Shown: in pieces, positions 1 through 7,323 of the stretch
Numbering within the stretch: the stretch's first letter is position 1
Layout: each line of letters begins with the position of its first letter
Assembly (NCBI RefSeq): GCF_007558865.1
Contig: NZ_VLPK01000001.1
Coordinates: 1,550,001-1,614,000 of the forward strand
Length of the DNA: 64,000 nt
Direction: 5' to 3'
From: Mucilaginibacter corticis
GTDB lineage: Bacteria > Bacteroidota > Bacteroidia > Sphingobacteriales > Sphingobacteriaceae
Notes under the pieces: generated by a model
What the model was told of the DNA's origin: nothing
The model's database searches: none
Seen by the model: only the letters and a program-made list of their open reading frames with translations
Position numbers and translations under genes: made by a program

Positions 1-1
1 A

Positions 2-1804
2 CGCATTGTTCAGCGCAAAGTATCGCGTGTATTGTTTAACAAACGTGTGGTGACTTTAGATCTGGCATCGTTAGTTGCAGGTACCAAATACCGCGGACAG
101 TTTGAAGAACGTATGAAAGCGGTAATGAATGAGCTGGAAAAATCGCCGGATGTGATCCTGTTCATTGACGAGATACACACCATTGTTGGTGCAGGCGGCG
201 CTTCAGGTTCGTTAGATGCGTCTAATATGTTTAAACCGGCCTTGGCACGCGGAGAGATCCAATGCATCGGCGCTACTACTTTGGATGAATATCGCCAGTT
301 TATTGAGAAAGACGGCGCTTTAGACCGTCGTTTTCAAAAGGTTATGGTTGAACCGGCCACACCTGATGAAACTGTTGAGATACTGAACCGCATAAAAGAA
401 AAATACGAAGAACACCACGGTGTAACTTATACCGAAGAAGCTATACAAGCTTGTGTTACTTTAACTACAAGATATATTACCGACCGCTTTTTACCGGACA
501 AGGCTATCGACGCTTTGGACGAATCAGGATCACGCGTTCATTTAACCAATATCCACGTTCCGCAAGAAATATTGGATATTGAGAACAAGATAGAGCTGAT
601 AAAAGTTGAAAAGAACAAAGTAGTACGCAGCCAGAAATACGAAGAGGCCGCAAAACTGCGCGATACTGAAAAGCATTTGCTGGAAGAACTTGAGCAGGCC
701 AAATCTGCATGGGAAGCGGAAACAAAATCAAAACGTTATACAGTAACCGAAGATAATGTTGCCGAGGTAGTTTCTATGATGACCGGTATCCCGGTACAGA
801 AAGTAGGCCAGGCCGACAGCCAGAAATTACTGAACATGTCTGAAAAGATAGGTCAGAAAATTATTGGCCAGGACGACGCGGTAAAAAAACTGGCACGTGC
901 CATACAACGTACCCGTGCCGGATTGAAAGATCCTAAAAAACCTATAGGTTCATTTATTTTCTTAGGCCCTACAGGTGTTGGTAAAACAGAGTTGGCTAAA
1001 GAACTTGCCCGCTTTATGTTTGATACTGAAGACGCGCTGATACAAATTGATATGAGCGAGTACATGGAGAAATTCGCGGTATCACGTTTGGTTGGAGCGC
1101 CTCCGGGCTACGTGGGTTATGAAGAAGGCGGACAGTTAACAGAGAAAGTACGCCGTAAACCATACGCTGTAGTATTACTGGATGAGATCGAGAAAGCTCA
1201 CCCTGATGTATTTAACATCCTATTGCAGGTGTTGGACGAAGGGCAGTTAACTGATTCATTAGGCCGTAAGGTTGATTTCAGAAATGCTATCATTATCATG
1301 ACATCAAACATTGGTGCACGCCAGTTGAAAGATTTTGGGCAAGGCGTAGGCTTTAGCACTAACGCTAAAACAACACAAGCCGAACAACATTCAAGAGGTG
1401 TGATTGAGAATGCGTTGAAACGTGCTTTCGCTCCGGAGTTTTTGAACCGTATAGACGATGTGATCGTTTTCAACTCGTTAGGCGAGGAAGAGATCTTCAA
1501 GATCATTGATATTGAGTTAACCGCTCTGTTTGGTCGTGTTAACACCTTAGGCTTTAAAATTGAATTGACAGATGATGCCAAGAAATTTATTGCTGATAAA
1601 GGATACGATTCGCAATTTGGTGCACGTCCGTTAAAACGTGCTATCCAGAAATACCTGGAAGATCCAATTGCCGAAGAAATACTGAAAGGCGAACTGACCG
1701 AAGGCGATATCATGGTGGTTGATTATGATAAAGAGGCCGAAGAGATAAAAATATCTCCTAAAAAAGGCACTAATAAAAAGCCAAAACAGGAAGAGCAAAA
1801 CTAA
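2..1804 (+). CDS. clpC: ATP-dependent Clp protease ATP-binding subunit ClpC (3' part)
   Basis: Hsp100/Clp AAA+ unfoldase that feeds substrates to ClpP in the cytoplasm. The reading frame is open from base 2, so the N-terminal domain and first Walker A lie outside the window; about 600 codons remain of a usual ~840. Visible are the Walker B of the first AAA module (VILFIDEIH, about nt 160), a UVR-like coiled middle segment ([13 protein letters not shown], about nt 630), which separates ClpC from ClpB, the second Walker A (GPTGVGKTE, about nt 965), its Walker B ([13 protein letters not shown]), and a GVGFS loop resembling the ClpP-docking VGF tripeptide. The tail is lysine-rich (KKPKQEEQN). A strong terminator follows. 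ClpC is clearly favoured over ClpB because the long ClpB M-domain is absent. Confidence 0.93.
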   Translation, partial: RIVQRKVSRVLFNKRVVTLDLASLVAGTKYRGQFEERMKAVMNELEKSPDVILFIDEIHTIVGAGGASGSLDASNMFKPALARGEIQCIGATTLDEYRQFIEKDGALDRRFQKVMVEPATPDETVEILNRIKEKYEEHHGVTYTEEAIQACVTLTTRYITDRFLPDKAIDALDESGSRVHLTNIHVPQEILDIENKIELIKVEKNKVVRSQKYEEAAKLRDTEKHLLEELEQAKSAWEAETKSKRYTVTEDNVAEVVSMMTGIPVQKVGQADSQKLLNMSEKIGQKIIGQDDAVKKLARAIQRTRAGLKDPKKPIGSFIFLGPTGVGKTELAKELARFMFDTEDALIQIDMSEYMEKFAVSRLVGAPPGYVGYEEGGQLTEKVRRKPYAVVLLDEIEKAHPDVFNILLQVLDEGQLTDSLGRKVDFRNAIIIMTSNIGARQLKDFGQGVGFSTNAKTTQAEQHSRGVIENALKRAFAPEFLNRIDDVIVFNSLGEEEIFKIIDIELTALFGRVNTLGFKIELTDDAKKFIADKGYDSQFGARPLKRAIQKYLEDPIAEEILKGELTEGDIMVVDYDKEAEEIKISPKKGTNKKPKQEEQN

Positions 1805-1810
1805 ATAGAA

Positions 1811-1846
1811 AGCAAAATGCCCGTTGTTAAACGGGCATTTTGCTTT
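1811..1846 (+). terminator. Rho-independent terminator after clpC
   Basis: A 14-bp inverted repeat (AGCAAAATGCCCGT / ACGGGCATTTTGCT) with a 6-nt loop begins 7 nt after the clpC stop codon and ends in a short T-run. It ends the clpC transcript. Confidence 0.85.
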
Positions 1847-1876
1847 TAGGGCTTTCTTGTCTTCTGCCTGCGCTCT

Positions 1877-1906
1877 TTGGGTTACAATTGTTAATCCTTA
1901 CTTTTG
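1877..1906 (+). promoter_or_regulatory. Bacteroidota-type promoter of the COG2509 dehydrogenase gene
   Basis: TTG at 1877-1879 and TACTTTTG at 1899-1906 are separated by 19 nt, matching the Bacteroidota consensus TTG-N19-TAnnTTTG. The start codon at 1934 would give a leader of about 20 nt. Confidence 0.6.
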
Positions 1907-1933
1907 TCATATCCGAGATAAAAACCCGGCACC

Positions 1934-3481
1934 ATGATCAAAGAAATAGAAATAGTTTGCCCGCCCGGGCAGCAGGACGATGCGGAAGTTTTAAAAAAGC
2001 TATCGGCTGCGGCCTTAAATATATCACCACAAAAAATTACAGGGGTACAGGTTTTTAAACGATCGATAGATGCGCGCGGCCGCCGTGTGGTTTACCGCAT
2101 GCAGGTTAAGGTTTATGTTGATGAAATTTACCACCCAGAAACTTATACACAGCAATATCCCGATGTCAAGAATGCCAAACCGGTGATCATAGTCGGTGCC
2201 GGCCCAGCGGGGCTGTTTGCTGCTCTTCAATGTATAACGATGGGTTTTAAACCCATCGTTATCGAACGTGGCAAAGCCGTAAAAGAACGCCGCCGCGATC
2301 TGGCCAATATTAATAAACAGGGCCTTGTAAACCCCGAAAGCAACTATTGTTTCGGCGAGGGCGGGGCGGGGACCTATTCTGACGGTAAGCTGTACACCCG
2401 CAGTACCAAACGCGGCGATGTAAACGCCGTGCTTAAAACCTTTGTTGCCCATGGCGCGGCCGAAGATATTTTGGTGGATGCCCGCCCGCACATTGGCACC
2501 AATAAGCTTCCTCAAATCATCACCGCCATCCGTGAAACCATTTTAAATGCCGGCGGCGAAGTGATCTTCGACGCAAAAGTAACCGGACTGCTTGCCGATT
2601 TTGGTAAGATCCAAGGTGTACGATTGGCATCAGGCGATACGATAAAAGCCAACGCTGTTATCCTGGCCACGGGCCATTCGGCGCGAGATGTATTTGAAAT
2701 GCTGCACCGCCAAAATATACTGATAGAAGCCAAGCCGTTCGCGTTGGGTGTACGGATCGAGCATCCGCAGGAAATTATCGACCGCGCGCAATACCATTGC
2801 GAATACCGCGGGCCGGACCTGCCGCCGTCCTACTATAACCTGGTTGAACAGGTTGACGGCCGGGGCGTGTTCTCATTCTGTATGTGCCCTGGCGGCATCA
2901 TCGCCCCCTGCGCTACCGAAGCCGAAGAAATTGTGGTGAATGGCTGGAGCCCATCAAAACGGAATAACCCATTCGCCAATTCGGGTACGGTGGTTCAGAT
3001 CAATATGGAAGATGTGAAAGGCAGCGATGCCGATCCGTTTAAAATGCTAAATTTTCAGCATAGCATAGAGCAGTTGGCTTATAAAGCCGGCGGTGGTAAA
3101 CTGGTAGCTCCCGCGCAGCGGATGGTAGATTTTGTAAACGGTAAATTATCAATGGATCTGCCCGAAAACTCTTACTTGCCCGGCACCAAAAGTGTAGAAC
3201 TGAAAGAAGTGCTACCGAAATGGATCCATGACCGCCTGCGTGGCGCCCTGCCGGTATTCGGTAAAAAGATGAAGGGTTACTATACCAACGAAGCTATACT
3301 GGTAGGGGTTGAGTCGCGCACGTCATCACCCATCAAGATCCCCCGGGATAAAGAAACTTTGCAGCATCCGCAGGTGCAGGGGCTATTTCCATGTGGCGAG
3401 GGCGCAGGCTATGCAGGTGGCATAATTTCTGCTGCTATTGACGGTATAAATTGCGCGGTAGCGGCGGGGAAAATTGTCTGA
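1934..3481 (+). CDS. FAD-dependent dehydrogenase (COG2509-like)
   Basis: A 515-residue flavoprotein. After about 80 N-terminal residues of a small alpha/beta lead domain comes the dinucleotide-binding motif VIIVGAGPAGLFAAL (about residue 84), then an acidic/basic segment IERGKAVKERRRD and the family block CFGEGGAGTYSDGKLYTR. A second glycine-rich FAD contact (GEGAGYAGGIISAAIDG) lies at the C-terminus. This block order is that of the uncharacterised FAD-dependent dehydrogenases of COG2509; substrate and physiological role are unknown. It stands alone, between the clpC terminator and a DinB gene. No signal peptide, so cytoplasmic. Confidence 0.85.
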   Translation: MIKEIEIVCPPGQQDDAEVLKKLSAAALNISPQKITGVQVFKRSIDARGRRVVYRMQVKVYVDEIYHPETYTQQYPDVKNAKPVIIVGAGPAGLFAALQCITMGFKPIVIERGKAVKERRRDLANINKQGLVNPESNYCFGEGGAGTYSDGKLYTRSTKRGDVNAVLKTFVAHGAAEDILVDARPHIGTNKLPQIITAIRETILNAGGEVIFDAKVTGLLADFGKIQGVRLASGDTIKANAVILATGHSARDVFEMLHRQNILIEAKPFALGVRIEHPQEIIDRAQYHCEYRGPDLPPSYYNLVEQVDGRGVFSFCMCPGGIIAPCATEAEEIVVNGWSPSKRNNPFANSGTVVQINMEDVKGSDADPFKMLNFQHSIEQLAYKAGGGKLVAPAQRMVDFVNGKLSMDLPENSYLPGTKSVELKEVLPKWIHDRLRGALPVFGKKMKGYYTNEAILVGVESRTSSPIKIPRDKETLQHPQVQGLFPCGEGAGYAGGIISAAIDGINCAVAAGKIV

Positions 3482-3566
3482 ACTATGATTTTTAGGAGTA
3501 AAAGATTGCAGGATTGATAGTTAGACAAGGCATCATAAAATATTTTAAATCTTAAGAATCTTAGTC

Positions 3567-4043
3567 ATGACTACATCAACCAAACTCATCAACGAACTCG
3601 AGAAAGTATTATCCGGGCAACCCTGGTATGGCTCGCCCATATATGATATCCTTGATGAGGTGACTTTTGAAAGCGCTTACGAGCGACAAGGCCATGCGCA
3701 TACCATTGCCGAAATTATTTTGCATATGGTAAGCTGGGCCGAAGAAATTATTGACCGCCTGAACGAAAAGCCCGCATCATTACCCGTTAGCGGTAACTGG
3801 CCACATCCAGGTGACCCGGACGAGCAAAAATGGAAAATGTGGATTGAGGACCTGAAACTGGTTAACGTGAACCTGGTAAAAACTATCAGCGATTTTCCCG
3901 AAGATAAATGGGATGAACCGATCATTGACGAGCGCCCTGACGAACCGGTTACAACTTACAAGGAACTGGTATATGGGTTTATCCAGCATCAGATATACCA
4001 TGCCGGGCAGATAGCTGTGTTGAATAGGGTGATTATAGGGTAA
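3567..4043 (+). CDS. DinB/YfiT-like four-helix metalloprotein
   Basis: A 158-residue protein of the DinB superfamily, four-helix bundles that hold a metal through three histidines and often act as thiol-dependent transferases. Candidate ligands are H53 (ILHMVSW) and H141/H145 (HQIYHAGQIA), in the usual positions at the end of helix 2 and in the last helix. The ATG at 3567 fits the family N-terminus. It is a single gene with its own spacer on each side. Substrate is not predictable from sequence. Confidence 0.8.
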   Translation: MTTSTKLINELEKVLSGQPWYGSPIYDILDEVTFESAYERQGHAHTIAEIILHMVSWAEEIIDRLNEKPASLPVSGNWPHPGDPDEQKWKMWIEDLKLVNVNLVKTISDFPEDKWDEPIIDERPDEPVTTYKELVYGFIQHQIYHAGQIAVLNRVIIG

Positions 4044-4050
4044 GAACAAA

Positions 4051-4074
4051 AGAGACGCAAAGTATTGCGTCTCT
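4051..4074. repeat. Hairpin-forming repeat (AGAGACGCAA arms)
   Basis: A perfect 10-bp inverted repeat AGAGACGCAA / TTGCGTCTCT with a 4-nt loop, 7 nt after the DinB stop. A diverged relative (AGAGACA ... TATGTCTCT) lies at 6045-6066 after another gene, so this is a dispersed repeat as well as a possible terminator. Confidence 0.6.
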
Positions 4075-4090
4075 ACAAAATCGCCGCTAT

Positions 4091-4121
4091 GGTTCCCCCT
4101 TCAGGGGGTTAGGGGGCTAAT
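4091..4121. repeat. G/C-run palindromic repeat, copy 1
   Basis: Runs of five Cs and Gs (CCCCCTTCAGGGGG then TTAGGGGGCT) form a short palindrome. The same type (GCCCCCTAACCCCC ... AAAGGGGG) recurs at 5980-6007, 20062-20093, 21330-21410 and 58391-58520. The stop codon of the following minus-strand gene lies inside it. Confidence 0.6.
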
Positions 4122-4332
4122 ACTCCAGCTCGGTACATAAGAAACCCGCGTTATTCAGCAGGGTTTCAATATAACGTGGCGACAGGTCATCTGCCACAAC
4201 ACGCAAAATATTGTCGCAATCTTCCAGATCGAAATTAAAGTCCTGTATTGCCTGCACCGAGGTTAACAGGGGTTGCACCTTTGTTACCTGCTCGGGCGCA
4301 GAAACGCTTGTTGAAAATATCAGTACATCCAT
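4117..4332 (-). CDS. Small hypothetical protein (71 aa)
   Basis: A 71-residue acidic protein of unknown function. The pattern of alternating strands and helices (MDVLIFSTSV, SVQAIQDFNFDLEDCDNILRV, ETLLNNAGFLC) resembles small ferredoxin-like/HMA-like folds, but the CxxC metal motif of true HMA domains is absent. It has an ATG start and its own spacers. The TAG stop lies within a palindromic repeat, so the repeat may have defined the present C-terminus. Confidence 0.55.
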   Translation of the reverse strand: MDVLIFSTSVSAPEQVTKVQPLLTSVQAIQDFNFDLEDCDNILRVVADDLSPRYIETLLNNAGFLCTELEY

Positions 4333-4361
4333 AATTGTGAGTTTTTATTAAAAATACTACC

Positions 4362-4452
4362 TGTCATTTCGAACGATAGTGAGAAATCTATACACCTGAT
4401 ATAGCGTCAATGCATATGTATAGATTTCTCCTCGTTCCTCGTCGAAATGACA
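4362..4452. repeat. Long inverted repeat family A (TGTCATTTCGA), copy 1
   Basis: Outer arms TGTCATTTCGA / TCGAAATGACA enclose inner arms GAGAAATCTAT / ATAGATTTCTC around a variable centre. It lies between two minus-strand genes. Copies 2-4 are at 11496-11586, 26679-26819 and 44537-44680. The layout is that of REP/MITE-like elements; no transposase gene is present. Confidence 0.75.
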
Positions 4453-4465
4453 AGTGGATTAAGTT

Positions 4466-4876
4466 TTATTCAGTTTTTGCTTCTGTTTCTTTGTCAAACT
4501 GGTCCCAGTCGCGGTTAAATGGATGGCGGTCGTCACGTCCCCAAGGGCCGCAATTGGCGCGCTCGCGCATTTTTTGTTTAAACTTCTCCTTTTCTTCCGG
4601 GGTCATGCTTTTAAAGCGTTCTTCCATTTTACGGCGCATCCATGGTGCCCCGCCACGGTTGCCCCAGCCACGGCCGCCTTTATGGCCAAAACCGAACAGT
4701 ATTTTGCACAGTATAAATATGCCCATGGCCTGCCAGAAAGTTATGGTAGCAATGTGAAATATGCCGGGTAATAGGTTGTTCCAAAGTTGCATCACCGCAA
4801 AGCTGATGAGCGATAAGAAGGCGGCTACCGCAATGGGTATGAATATGAACCTGCCTTTAAAAAATAAATTTTTCAT
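4466..4876 (-). CDS. Small membrane protein downstream of ECF sigma factor
   Basis: A 136-residue protein with two predicted membrane helices (about residues 9-31 and 40-63), a glycine-rich turn (GFGHKGGRGWGNRGG) and a long charged cytosolic tail (MRRKMEERFKSMTPEEKEKFKQKMRER) likely to be helical. It starts 11 nt after the sigma factor gene on the same strand and is almost certainly co-transcribed. Position suggests a regulatory partner of the sigma factor, in the place an anti-sigma factor often takes, but no anti-sigma domain is recognised. The tail resembles the MTPEEKEKF segments of small Bacteroidota membrane proteins. Confidence 0.65.
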   Translation of the reverse strand: MKNLFFKGRFIFIPIAVAAFLSLISFAVMQLWNNLLPGIFHIATITFWQAMGIFILCKILFGFGHKGGRGWGNRGGAPWMRRKMEERFKSMTPEEKEKFKQKMRERANCGPWGRDDRHPFNRDWDQFDKETEAKTE

Positions 4877-4887
4877 CTTTTTTAAAT

Positions 4888-5448
4888 TTAATATTTTGTT
4901 ATCTCCTGATATAATTGTTGTAACCTGTCGCGCAGATGCAATACCGCGTACCGCTTGCGCGATACCAGCGTATTTACATTTACGCCCGTCATTTCTGATA
5001 TTTCCTGGAAGGTCATATCTTCCATTTCCTGCCAGATAAATACCTGCTTCTGCTCTTCGGGCAGCTCATCCAGTGCGCTGAATAGCTGTTCCCAAAAAAG
5101 GTTGCGCACATATTCTGTTTCGGGGGTGCTGTCGTCGGGCATCAGCAGGTCCTTAAAGCCTGATGTATCATCGTCGTCATCGTCCCCGCCGGTAAACAGG
5201 TCGTCAAGTAAGGTTTCTGATTTCTTTTTATGCTTATCTGTAATTTTGTTCCTTGCCACTTTATACAGCCAGGCGCCTGTCTGCTCAATTGGCTCAGAAT
5301 TTACCAGTGCGCTAAACTGGTACCACACATCCTGCAGGATATCTTCAGCATCAGCATCATTTTTCACCCGTTTACGGATAAAGCCCAGCAAATTTTTACT
5401 ATACGCTTTTATGGCGCTTAGTATATGGCTGTTTCTTTCTTCGGGCAT
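4888..5448 (-). CDS. ECF-type RNA polymerase sigma factor
   Basis: A sigma-70 family, extracytoplasmic-function regulator of transcription initiation. Region 2 is at the N-terminus (FIRKRVKNDADAEDILQDVW, with GAWLYKVARNKITD), region 4 at the C-terminus (ALDELPEEQKQVFIWQEMED, helix-turn-helix FQEISEMTGVNVNTLVSRKR). A very acidic linker with five consecutive aspartates separates them. The ATG at 5448 (MPEERN) is preferred over an in-frame TTG at 5463. It is followed 11 nt later by a small membrane protein gene, probably a partner. Target promoters are unknown. Confidence 0.85.
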   Translation of the reverse strand: MPEERNSHILSAIKAYSKNLLGFIRKRVKNDADAEDILQDVWYQFSALVNSEPIEQTGAWLYKVARNKITDKHKKKSETLLDDLFTGGDDDDDDTSGFKDLLMPDDSTPETEYVRNLFWEQLFSALDELPEEQKQVFIWQEMEDMTFQEISEMTGVNVNTLVSRKRYAVLHLRDRLQQLYQEITKY

Positions 5449-5542
5449 TAATGCTGTTATCAATGTATACTTGTTTTAAAGGTATAGACGATTCACCTTT
5501 AAAAACATTTTAAAAAAAATTAAATTATTTTTCGTGACCGAT

Positions 5543-5557
5543 GTTTGACTGTCAAAC
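5543..5557. promoter_or_regulatory. Palindrome upstream of CoA-binding protein gene
   Basis: GTTTGAC-T-GTCAAAC, a perfect 7-bp inverted repeat, lies in the divergent spacer between the sigma factor gene and the CoA-binding protein gene. Candidate operator; no regulator is assigned. Confidence 0.35.
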
Positions 5558-5615
5558 CCCTTAAATATTACAGGTTGGCGCAATATTTGAAGATACGTCA
5601 TAAGAGGTAATTAAT

Positions 5616-5981
5616 ATGTCTAACAAAAAAACATTGATCTTAGGCGCTACGCCAAATCCCGGCAGGTATGCTTACCTGGCAGCAAATCGTTTAAAAGGGC
5701 ATGGGCACAGCATTGTTAATGTTGGGATAAAAACCGGTGAGGTGGCAGGTGTGCCTATTGAAAAGCCTGAAACCATTCATCATGATATAGATACCGTTAC
5801 GCTTTATGTCGGCCCGCAAAATCAGCCGCAACTTTACGACTATATACTGAACACGCATCCCAAACGGATCATCTTTAATCCCGGAACGGAAAATACCGAA
5901 CTGCAAAAAATGGCAGAGGCAAAAGGTATTGAAACGCTGGATGCCTGTACGTTGGTGTTGTTATCAATCGGGGAATATTAA
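5616..5981 (+). CDS. CoA-binding domain protein (YccU-like)
   Basis: A 121-residue Rossmann-fold protein of the CoA_binding_2 family. It has the N-terminal strand-loop LILGATPNPGRYAYLAANRL, a middle strand ETIHHDIDTVTLYVGP, and the C-terminal block KRIIFNPGTENTEL followed by ACTLVLL, at the usual length of the family. Members bind CoA-type nucleotides, but their physiological role is unknown. The gene is divergent from the sigma factor operon. The stop codon runs directly into a G/C-run palindrome. Confidence 0.75.
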   Translation: MSNKKTLILGATPNPGRYAYLAANRLKGHGHSIVNVGIKTGEVAGVPIEKPETIHHDIDTVTLYVGPQNQPQLYDYILNTHPKRIIFNPGTENTELQKMAEAKGIETLDACTLVLLSIGEY

Positions 5982-6007
5982 GCCCCCTAACCCCCTAAAG
6001 GGGGAAC
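5980..6007. repeat. G/C-run palindromic repeat, copy 2
   Basis: AGCCCCCTAACCCCCT then AAAGGGGGAA, beginning inside the stop codon of the CoA-binding gene. The rest of the convergent spacer to 6064 holds a weaker hairpin (AGAGACA ... TGTCTCT, 6045-6066), a relative of the repeat at 4051. Confidence 0.6.
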
Positions 6008-6064
6008 AATAGCGAAGACTTTGCGTCTTTTGATCATTTTTCAGAGACACAATACTTTATGTCT

Positions 6065-7114
6065 CTACACACCCAACTTCTCAAATATCTCCTTAATAGA
6101 AAACTTCGCCCCGCAAACAAACTCGTCGCTTGCGCCATAGTAGATGGTAATAGTGTCCCCATCAACAACATGCCCGTTGGTAAATACTACGTTGCCAAAG
6201 AAACCGCTTAACTCGTATGGTTCGGTGGGTTTCATGATCGGGTCGCCGGTGCGGGCTATAACTTTTGACGGATCGTTAAGATCCAGCAGGAAAGCGCCCA
6301 GGCAATACTGATGCTCTTTATTTGCGCCGTGATAGATCTCCAGCCAGCCTTTGTCGGTTTTAATGGGTGCGGCACCTGCGCCTACGCGCTGACTGTCCCA
6401 GTTATCCAGCCGGGTTTTTATAATACATTTATGGTTTCCCCAGTGTACGCCATCAGGCGACTCGGCCAGCCAGATAAAATTACCGCCGATATCTACGCTG
6501 CTTGGGCGGTGCAGGCAATAATACAGGCCATTTATTTTTTCTTCAAATATGGCGCAATCCTTATTATGCGGCGGCAAGATCATGCCATGGCTTTGAAAGG
6601 TTTTCCAGTCGGTAGTGGTACGCATACCTACGCCAACGCCATTGCCGGATACCGCGGTGAATGTCAGATAATATTTATCTTCCAGTAAAGTAACCCGGCA
6701 GTCTTCAATGCCAAATGCTTGCAACATGCCGTTACCAAATAATGGCGGGTAGCCTTGGGGTTCGTAAAAATGGATGCCATCATCAGTACATAATAATCGT
6801 AGGTGGGATAAAGTGGTCAAATAATCCAGCCCCATATACTTGATCACGCGCGGATCGGTAGTGATCAGTTCGGGGTGTTCTGATGGCAGCTCTACTATCT
6901 CGGTTTTGCCCAGCTCGTTCAGTACAGGGAAAAATATGGAGCCTTCTTTTTGCACCGCATTTTCGGCCACGCGGACAATGAGCCATGTTTTGCCTTTAAA
7001 TTGAAATACCCCGGGGTTAAGCAGGCAGATGATCTGTAAGCCTTCTTCGCTGGCTTTAAGGTCTATTGGCGAGAGTAATGGATTTTCAGGAAAACGTCGG
7101 GCTATGTCTTTCAT
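6065..7114 (-). CDS. Glycoside hydrolase/phosphorylase family 130 protein
   Basis: A 349-residue five-bladed beta-propeller enzyme. The block GIEDCRVTLL (about residue 135) carries the aspartate used by GH130 enzymes as proton donor, and YHGANKEHQYCLGAFLLD is the usual C-terminal family block. GH130 members phosphorolyse or hydrolyse beta-1,4- or beta-1,2-mannosides or mannosyl-glucose. There is no signal peptide, so it probably acts on imported oligosaccharides. It is divergent from a secreted GH27 alpha-galactosidase, which suggests (inference) joint use of galactomannan-type glycans. A perfect palindrome abuts its start codon. Confidence 0.85.
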   Translation of the reverse strand: MKDIARRFPENPLLSPIDLKASEEGLQIICLLNPGVFQFKGKTWLIVRVAENAVQKEGSIFFPVLNELGKTEIVELPSEHPELITTDPRVIKYMGLDYLTTLSHLRLLCTDDGIHFYEPQGYPPLFGNGMLQAFGIEDCRVTLLEDKYYLTFTAVSGNGVGVGMRTTTDWKTFQSHGMILPPHNKDCAIFEEKINGLYYCLHRPSSVDIGGNFIWLAESPDGVHWGNHKCIIKTRLDNWDSQRVGAGAAPIKTDKGWLEIYHGANKEHQYCLGAFLLDLNDPSKVIARTGDPIMKPTEPYELSGFFGNVVFTNGHVVDGDTITIYYGASDEFVCGAKFSIKEIFEKLGV

Positions 7115-7137
7115 ATCAGCATACGGTATATGCTGAT
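7115..7137 (-). promoter_or_regulatory. 9-bp inverted repeat abutting the GH130 start codon
   Basis: ATCAGCATA / TATGCTGAT with a 5-nt loop lies directly next to the ATG of the GH130 gene, inside its untranslated leader. It could be a repressor operator or a hairpin that hides the translation start. Confidence 0.5.
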
Positions 7138-7323
7138 TTTAACAGTGCGGCGACCTATAAGTTTAAACATTTTTGATTTAAGCATATCGCTGGTATCGTT
7201 TGCGCTATAAGTTAGCCTTGCTATTGACAAAATATAAATATTATCTTTACATTTAACCCTCAACACGTGGCGCATTAACCGGCGTTCGTTCCAAGTATTT
7301 TAAACTTTGTAATAACAATCCTG